The notes under the pieces are model-generated. The model ran no database searches. It saw only the letters and a list, made by a program, of their open reading frames with translations, and was not told the DNA's origin. Positions 5,191-10,365 of a stretch of 10,365 bases of DNA are shown here, one piece after another; position 1 is the stretch's first letter; each line of letters starts with the position of its first letter. Source of the DNA: CAZNQW01 sp964575225 (GTDB taxonomy: Bacteria > Chloroflexota > Anaerolineae > JAAYZQ01); contig CAZNQW010000136.1 of assembly GCA_964575225.1 (NCBI GenBank), positions 1 through 10,365 of the forward strand, given 5' to 3'. Position numbers and translations under genes: made by a program.

Positions 5191-6318
5191 TCAGGCGAGT
5201 TTCTTGCGAAAGAGCAAAAGCCCTAGCAGCAGCGATCCACAGCCCATGAACAGCAGAATCAGGGCCGGTCGTCCTAGCTGTTCCAGCCCCAACCCTTTGA
5301 GAAAGAGGGCGCGGTTGATTTCGACCAGGTGGGTGCTGGGCAGGGCATACGACGTAAGCATCGAACCCAACGATTGGGTGCTCACCGGGTTGATCAGTCC
5401 TGCCAGGAAAAAGCTGGGCACAATATAGATCAAGAGCACGATGAACATGGCCGTTTGCTGGCTCTTGACAAAGCTGGCGACGATGAGAATGGCACCCATG
5501 CAAGCCAGGAAATAGTCCGCCGTCAGGAGCAAATAGGCGCCCAGGCTGCCCCGAAACGGCACCCGGAACCAGAGCACCGCCACCAACAGGGCAAACACCG
5601 AGCTGACCAAGCCCATCATCAGGTAGGCCGCCAGCTTGCCCAGGAGGTATTCCAGCCCGCTGACGGGAGTGGCGATCAGGCCCTCCAGCGTGCCCGCTTC
5701 CTTTTCGCGGGTCAGGGCCAGGGCCAAGGCCAGGCTCGGCATTACCAGCACGACGGGAATCAGGCCGGGCACCATGCTCAGCAACGATTTGAGGCCGGGG
5801 TTGTACCAGGCCTGGCTGGAGACCTGGATCGGTGGCATGCCCCCAGAAACGCTCACGGCGGCGCCCGCCGCGCGGACGCTGGCCAAAAGGACGGCGGAAC
5901 GGGTGCCCAGAATGCCCAAAGACTGGCTCGCCGAAAAGGGGTCCATGCCATCGACGATAACCTGGAGTTGCAGCGGCCGGGCGCTGTGGGCGCGCTGGCT
6001 GAAGTCGGGTGGGATGACCAGAGCCGCGTCGGCGGTACCCTCGACCAGCAGCGGCAGGATCTGATCAACCTGCGACACCGAGGCCACCAGGTTCAGGTCG
6101 GGGTCGCTTAGCAGGCGGGCAAGATAGGTGCGCGACGTGGCCGATTGGTCCATGTCCAGAACTGCCAGGTCGATGCGGCCCACGTCGAAGGAAAAGATGT
6201 AGGAGAGGAGGAACAGCAAAAAAGCCGGGGAGATGGTCACCAGGAACAGATTCCGCGAGTCGCGAACGATATGAACGAGTTCCTTGCGAAGGATGGTCGC
6301 GAACCGGTGGGCCGACAT
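5191..6318 (-). CDS. ABC-2 type transporter permease (YbhS/YhhJ-like), first of a pair
   Basis: A 375-residue paralogue of the next gene, with the same plan: N-terminal helix (about 23-43), an external domain (about 45-178) and helices near 181-202, 228-251, 259-282, 289-309 and 350-370. The coupling block REKEAGTLEGLIATPVSG (204-221) then LEYLLGK (222-228) matches the sister protein position for position. The two probably form a heterodimeric membrane channel. The start ATG has AGGA 10 nt upstream. It follows the SDR gene by 23 nt. Relatives usually sit with an ATPase and an HlyD-type adaptor, and neither occurs in this window. Confidence 0.92.
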   Translation of the reverse strand: MSAHRFATILRKELVHIVRDSRNLFLVTISPAFLLFLLSYIFSFDVGRIDLAVLDMDQSATSRTYLARLLSDPDLNLVASVSQVDQILPLLVEGTADAALVIPPDFSQRAHSARPLQLQVIVDGMDPFSASQSLGILGTRSAVLLASVRAAGAAVSVSGGMPPIQVSSQAWYNPGLKSLLSMVPGLIPVVLVMPSLALALALTREKEAGTLEGLIATPVSGLEYLLGKLAAYLMMGLVSSVFALLVAVLWFRVPFRGSLGAYLLLTADYFLACMGAILIVASFVKSQQTAMFIVLLIYIVPSFFLAGLINPVSTQSLGSMLTSYALPSTHLVEINRALFLKGLGLEQLGRPALILLFMGCGSLLLGLLLFRKKLA

Positions 6319-6341
6319 GACCGTGATATCCTGACGCTTGC

Positions 6342-7124
6342 TCAGCGGGCGGCTCCCATGACCCGCCCGGCGATGTGGGCCACCAGCCGCCGGGGACCCA
6401 ACCGCACCAACCAGGTGACCAACTTGTTCAGGCCGCCGTGGACGAACACGCGGCGGCGCCGTTCAAAGGCGCGCAGTCCCTGGACGGCGACCGAATCGGC
6501 GGTGGGCAGGCGATTGATCCAGCTTGCCCCCATGCCGGCCACCTCCCAAAAGTCGGTGGCGGTCGCCCCCGGACAAAGGGCCATCACCCGCACCCCGTCG
6601 GACGCCACCTCCTCGGCGACGGCATCGGAAAAGGACAGGACAAAAGCCTTGGTGGCCCCATAGACGGCCAGGTGGGGCACGGGCTGAAAGGCCGCGTTGG
6701 AAGCGACGTTGATCACGCCCCCCCGCTTGCGCCGGCGCATGGCGGGGAGCACCAGGCGCGTCAGCTCGACCAGCGTGTTGACGTTGAGGCGCACCATGTC
6801 GGCTTGGATGTCAAAAGGGAGTTCGGCGAACAGGCCGTTCTTGCCAAACCCTGCATTGTTGACCAGCAGATCGACGGTCAGGCCCAATCGTTCCCATGCG
6901 GCGCACAGCGCGGCCGCGCTGCCCGGGCGCGCCAGATCGGCAGGAATCACGTGGACGGCGACGCCGTGCGCCTGGGCCAACTCCTCCGCCAGATGGTTAA
7001 GGGTTTCTTCCCGGCGCGCCGTCAGAATTAGGGTGCGGCATTGCGCCGCCAGGCGGCGGGCCAAGGCCTCGCCAATGCCGCTCGACGCCCCGGTCACCAG
7101 GACGGTATCGAACCTCTCAGGCAT
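6342..7124 (-). CDS. Short-chain dehydrogenase/reductase (classical SDR, DltE/COG0300-like)
   Basis: A 260-residue NAD(P)-dependent oxidoreductase. The Rossmann motif TGASSGIG (11-18) is followed by NNAG (89-92), the structural Asn in LNVNT (N114), catalytic Ser in NVASN (S142) and Y155-G-A-T-K159, so the catalytic set is complete. TARREE (35-40) after the second strand places basic residues where NADP(H) is often preferred (inference). PGATATDF (185-192) is the usual PG-motif loop. The basic C-terminal stretch (about 221-260) with a hydrophobic LVTWLVRLG suggests membrane association, as in lipid-reducing SDRs. It starts 12 nt after glyQS with no good ribosome site, suggesting coupling to glyQS translation, and ends 23 nt before the permeases. 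The substrate cannot be told from sequence. Confidence 0.93.
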   Translation of the reverse strand: MPERFDTVLVTGASSGIGEALARRLAAQCRTLILTARREETLNHLAEELAQAHGVAVHVIPADLARPGSAAALCAAWERLGLTVDLLVNNAGFGKNGLFAELPFDIQADMVRLNVNTLVELTRLVLPAMRRRKRGGVINVASNAAFQPVPHLAVYGATKAFVLSFSDAVAEEVASDGVRVMALCPGATATDFWEVAGMGASWINRLPTADSVAVQGLRAFERRRRVFVHGGLNKLVTWLVRLGPRRLVAHIAGRVMGAAR

Positions 7125-7136
7125 GGGCGCCGCCCG

Positions 7137-10100
7137 CTAAAAGCCTTCCAGGCGCGTCACGTCGACGATGCCCTTGCTCAGGTCCCAGAGGTCCTGCAAC
7201 AGGCCCAATCGCCCCTCCCGCAACGCCGGATCCTCGTGCATCACCAGCACGTCTTCAAAGAAGCGATTGATAGCCGGGATCAGGGTGTGCAAGGCCGTCA
7301 TCAGCCGGTCGATGTCGCTTGCCGGCGTAATCTGGGCCCGGATGGCCTGGTAGGCCTCCCCCAGGGCGACAGTGGCCGGTTCGGGGTCGGCGCCCGGCGC
7401 GTAGGAGAACCGCCGGGGCTGATCGCGGACGATGCGGATGCAGCGGCCATAGGCGTTCAACAGGTCCATCCAATCGTCGCGCTCCACCCAGGCGCCCAGT
7501 TGCGCAGCGGCGCGGTAGGCGCGATAGGGATCGTCGCCCCGTTCGGCCAGCACCGCGTCGATCACGTCGTAGCGCAAGCCCCGGTCGCGCAGCCAGCCCC
7601 GCAGCCGCTCGGTGATAAAGCTCGCCACCTGGTCCTGCACCGCCTCGTCCACCGACACCGGCATCCCCGCAGCCGACTGGGCCAACAGGGGTCGCAGCGG
7701 CAAGGCAACCTCAAAGGCGATCAGGTTCTGGACGATCCCCAACGCCGCGCGGCGCAGTTGATAGGGATCGGCCGAGCCGGTGGGGGCCAGCCCCACGGCG
7801 AAAAGGCCCATCAGGCTGTCGATCCGGTCGGCCAGCCCCAGGGCCAGGCCCGGCCTCGATTCGGGGGAGCCGTCGGACGCCGAACGGGGCAGATAGCTCT
7901 CCCAGATGGCGACGGCGACCGCCTCCGGCTCGCCCGACAGGCGGGCGTATTCGCGGCCCATCAGCCCCTGCAGGCTGGTCAGCTCGACCACGAGTTGGGT
8001 GGCCAGATCGGCCTTGGCCAGGTGGGCCGCCCGAGCCAGCAAGGCCTGCTCCTTTGGATTCAGGTCCAGCGCTTGGCCCACGATGGGCGCCAGCGCTTCC
8101 AGCCGCTTGCTCTTGTCCAACATCGAGCCCAGCTTTTCCTGGAAAGTCAGCGTGTCCAGTCGCGGCAAAAAGCTGTCCAAGGGCTTTCGGGTGTCGTTCT
8201 CGAAAAAGAACTTGGCGTCGGCAAAGCGGGCGCGGATCACGTCCTCATAGCCCTCGCGCACCGTATCCAGGTGCAGGTCATCGCCGTTGCGGACGGCCAC
8301 AAAGTAGGGCATCAGCTTGCCGGCGGTGGCGTCGACCATCGGGAAATAGCGCTGGTGCTTTTTCATCACAGTGACAAGCACATCGGCGGGAAGGTCCAGG
8401 TATTCCGCTTCGAACTGGCCCAGGATGGCCGTCGGGCGTTCCACCAGGTTGGTGACTTCGGCCCACAGGCCGGGATCGTCGGGGATGCGCCCGCCCACCG
8501 AGGCCGCCAGGCCCTCGACCTGGGCGCGGATGTCCGTCTGTCTCTCGCGCCCATCGACCCGGATCTGGCGCTCGGCCATCGCCGGCAAATACTCGCCGGC
8601 CCGGGCCAGCTCGAATCGGGGCGAGCCCATGGGTCGCAGCCCGCGGGATTCCCGCCCGCTGGCCACACCCGCCACATCAAAGGGGATAACCTGCTCGCCC
8701 AGGAGGGCCACCAGCCAGCGCAGCGGCCGGGGGAAGGCGATGTTCGAATCGTTCCAGCGCATGGTCTTGGGAAAGCGCAAACCCAGGATCAATTTGGGCA
8801 ATTCGGCCGCCAGCACGTTCAGGGCCGATTGGCCTGCTTCGGTCTTGGTGGCCACCACGTACGATTTGTCGCCCTCGTGCTGGACCCGCAACGCCTCGAT
8901 GGGCACGCCCTGCTTGCGGGCAAACCCCTCTCCGGCCTTGGTCGGGTTGCCCTCGGCGTCGAAAGCCACTTTGGCCGGCGGCCCCTGCACCTCCAGGGTG
9001 CGGTCGGGCTGCCGATGGGCCAGGGCATGCACCAGCACCGCCTGCCGCCGGGGCGTGCCCACCACCTGGACCGACTCGTAGCCCAGGCGCGCCTCGTCCA
9101 GCATCTTGGGGACGGCCCCCTCCAGTTGCTCCAGGGCCTGGTTGAGGTCGTCGACCGGCAGCTCTTCGGTGCCGATTTCCAGCAAGAGGGTGCGGGGGCC
9201 TGGGAGCTCGGTCGCCGGGGCCGCAGGCCGCTCGGGGGTCGCTGCGGGCTGGGCAGCCGCGGGGTGCGCCTGCAAAAAGGGATAGCCCATCTCCTCGCGC
9301 TGGTCCACGTACAACCGCGCGATCTGGCGGCTCAGGTCTCGCATGCGGCCAAAAAAGGAGGCCCGCTCGGTGACGCCCACCGCGCCGCGGGCGTCCAGCA
9401 CGTTAAAGGTGTGGGAACAGCGGAGCAGGTTGTCGTAGGCCGGGATCACCAACCCGCGGGCCATGCAAGCCCGGGCCTCGGCCTCGTAGATGCCGTACAG
9501 TTGGCTCAAGCGATCGACGTCGGCCAGTTCAAAGTTGTAGACGCAGTGCTCCACCTCGGCCCGGCGGTAGATGTCGCCGTAGGTGTGGGCGCCGTCCCAG
9601 TCAATGTCCCACACGGCCCGCTTCTTTTGCAAGTACATGACGATGCGTTCCAGGCCATAGGTCAATTCCACCGCCACCGGGTCCAGGTTCAGGCCGCCGG
9701 CCTGCTGAAAGTAGGTGTACTGGCTGATCTCCTGGCCGTCCAACCAGACCTCCCAGCCGAGCCCCCACGCGCCCAACGCCGGGCTCTCCCAGTTGTCTTC
9801 GACAAAGCGCACGTCGTGCTCGCGCATGTTGATGCCAATGGCCTCCAGGCTGCCCAGGTACAGCTCCTGGGGATTGCCCGGGTCGGGCTTGAGGATGACC
9901 TGATACTGGGTATGCATCTGCATGCGGTTGGGGTTTTCGGCATAGCGACCGTCGTCGGGCCGGTAGGAGGGCTCGGTGTAGGCCACGTTCCAGGGTTCGG
10001 GACCCAGGACGCGCAGCGTGGTCGCCGGGTTGGCCGTCCCGGCGCCCAGCTTTTCGCTGTAGGGCTGCCAGACCAGGCACCCATAGTCGGCCCAATACCG

Positions 10101-10145
10101 GTCGAGCCGCATGATGACTTCTTGGAAGGAAAATGGTTTGATCAT
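7137..10145 (-). CDS. glyQS: Glycyl-tRNA synthetase, fused alpha and beta subunits
   Basis: A 1002-residue single chain that charges tRNA-Gly with glycine in the cytoplasm. Residues 1-291 are the GlyQ-type class II catalytic subunit, with LRVLGPEPWNVAY (44-56), RPDDGRYAENPNR (62-74), VILKPDPGNPQELYLGS (83-99) and motif 3 TYGLERIVMYLQ (162-173). Residues 292-317 are an Ala/Pro-rich linker. Residues 318-1002 are the GlyS part: LLEIGTEELP (321-330), MKKHQRYFPM (594-603), an HD-like HLAKADLATQ (708-717) with LQGLMGREYA (725-734), DPYQLRRAALGI (793-804), and a helical anticodon-binding region (about 855-960). Most bacteria with this enzyme type use two separate chains; fusion is known in chlamydiae, plastids and some other lineages. 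The ATG has GGAG 6 nt upstream. It is probably the first gene of the minus-strand run down to 4057. I see no T-box element upstream. Confidence 0.97.
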   Translation of the reverse strand: MIKPFSFQEVIMRLDRYWADYGCLVWQPYSEKLGAGTANPATTLRVLGPEPWNVAYTEPSYRPDDGRYAENPNRMQMHTQYQVILKPDPGNPQELYLGSLEAIGINMREHDVRFVEDNWESPALGAWGLGWEVWLDGQEISQYTYFQQAGGLNLDPVAVELTYGLERIVMYLQKKRAVWDIDWDGAHTYGDIYRRAEVEHCVYNFELADVDRLSQLYGIYEAEARACMARGLVIPAYDNLLRCSHTFNVLDARGAVGVTERASFFGRMRDLSRQIARLYVDQREEMGYPFLQAHPAAAQPAATPERPAAPATELPGPRTLLLEIGTEELPVDDLNQALEQLEGAVPKMLDEARLGYESVQVVGTPRRQAVLVHALAHRQPDRTLEVQGPPAKVAFDAEGNPTKAGEGFARKQGVPIEALRVQHEGDKSYVVATKTEAGQSALNVLAAELPKLILGLRFPKTMRWNDSNIAFPRPLRWLVALLGEQVIPFDVAGVASGRESRGLRPMGSPRFELARAGEYLPAMAERQIRVDGRERQTDIRAQVEGLAASVGGRIPDDPGLWAEVTNLVERPTAILGQFEAEYLDLPADVLVTVMKKHQRYFPMVDATAGKLMPYFVAVRNGDDLHLDTVREGYEDVIRARFADAKFFFENDTRKPLDSFLPRLDTLTFQEKLGSMLDKSKRLEALAPIVGQALDLNPKEQALLARAAHLAKADLATQLVVELTSLQGLMGREYARLSGEPEAVAVAIWESYLPRSASDGSPESRPGLALGLADRIDSLMGLFAVGLAPTGSADPYQLRRAALGIVQNLIAFEVALPLRPLLAQSAAGMPVSVDEAVQDQVASFITERLRGWLRDRGLRYDVIDAVLAERGDDPYRAYRAAAQLGAWVERDDWMDLLNAYGRCIRIVRDQPRRFSYAPGADPEPATVALGEAYQAIRAQITPASDIDRLMTALHTLIPAINRFFEDVLVMHEDPALREGRLGLLQDLWDLSKGIVDVTRLEGF

Positions 10146-10218
10146 GGTCTTCTCCGTATCACGTAATCCTCAATTGACTTGGTGGCTGCCAACGCGCCAG
10201 GTAGCGCAAGCTGCCGCC

Positions 10219-10267
10219 GTCATGCCCGCCTGCCTACGACGTCATGCCCGCGAAAGCGGGCATCCAT
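10219..10267 (+). repeat. Dispersed palindromic repeat: half copy plus full copy in tandem
   Basis: A truncated element (GTCATGCCCGCC, 10219-10230) is followed 10 nt later by a full copy at 10241-10267 whose core ATGCCCGCGAAAGCGGGCAT forms a perfect 8-bp stem around GAAA. This is the best-conserved copy in the window. It sits 74 nt upstream of glyQS, inside the stretch where its promoter or leader should be. Confidence 0.8.
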
Positions 10268-10287
10268 TCTTTCCCTCTATTGAGTGC

Positions 10288-10309
10288 GGCCCCTCCCCCC
10301 GCAGGGGCC
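10288..10309. repeat. GC-rich inverted repeat near the right edge
   Basis: GGCCCCT (10288-10294) pairs with AGGGGCC (10303-10309) around CCCCCCGC. A short T run occurs 20 nt further on (10330-10334), too far away for this to be a regular terminator. No reading frame or RNA gene is visible from here to the window end. It may belong to the 3' end or spacer of a unit outside the window. Confidence 0.4.
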
Positions 10310-10365
10310 AACCCTCCGAGAGGCGTGCCTTTTTGCAGCGCACGGGGATCTGTGGGGGCCTACCG

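Noticed and set aside
4195..6111. Long plus-strand open frames of 343 and 260 codons opposite the permease genes
   Set aside because: They mirror the codon structure of the two permeases, are very rich in Gln, His, Gly and Arg, lack start-site support and show no recognisable domain.
7041..10166. A 1041-codon open frame on the plus strand, fully antisense to glyQS
   Set aside because: The predicted protein is low-complexity in style (rich in Gly, His, Gln, Val) with no family motif. The minus strand encodes an unmistakable GlyQS over the same span. Long antisense frames are expected opposite high-GC genes where rare stop complements are avoided.
10288..10335. Terminator of a plus-strand gene at the right edge
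   Set aside because: The hairpin and the five-T run are 20 nt apart, the sequence just before the T run forms only a 2-4 bp stem, and no plus-strand gene ends here.

Overview
The window is high-GC bacterial chromosome with housekeeping content. It has no plasmid, phage or CRISPR signatures. Gene style suggests a non-proteobacterial, high-GC lineage, and Chloroflexota (Anaerolineae-like) is my best guess. The reasons are a single-chain fused GlyQS, a sirtuin with a GAGHSTASGIPDFRS cofactor loop, and a lipid-acyltransferase plus CDP-alcohol phosphatidyltransferase pair with no LPS genes nearby. This taxonomic call is inference from remembered families, not a search result.

Layout, left to right. 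Positions 1-54 hold the 5' three quarters of a tRNA-Ala(CGC) on the minus strand, with a near-consensus promoter at 75-103. After a repeat-rich spacer comes a minus-strand pair, endonuclease V (nfi) then a Sir2-family deacylase. A compact divergent promoter region (1777-1903) separates it from a plus-strand pair: an LpxL/PatA-like acyltransferase (GTG start) and a CDP-alcohol phosphatidyltransferase. The two promoters lie back to back, and their -35 boxes form the arms of one short palindrome. A 538-bp convergent gap (3519-4056) is packed with repeats. From 10145 down to 4057 lies a tightly spaced minus-strand run that looks like one operon: fused glycyl-tRNA synthetase (glyQS), a short-chain dehydrogenase, and two homologous ABC-2 export permeases. 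No ABC ATPase or adaptor gene is present in the window.

How the genes work together. nfi and the sirtuin could share a DNA-damage or NAD-linked context. The plus-strand pair very plausibly makes and acylates a membrane phospholipid or glycolipid, in a layout reminiscent of the actinobacterial PI/PIM locus. The permease pair should form a heterodimeric exporter that takes its ATPase from elsewhere. No wholly new system is evident. The least explained material is the non-coding repeat set: a 92-bp direct repeat flanking hairpins, a family of GC-rich hairpins with GTCCTC-like loops, and dispersed palindromic repeats confined to transcription-unit boundaries.
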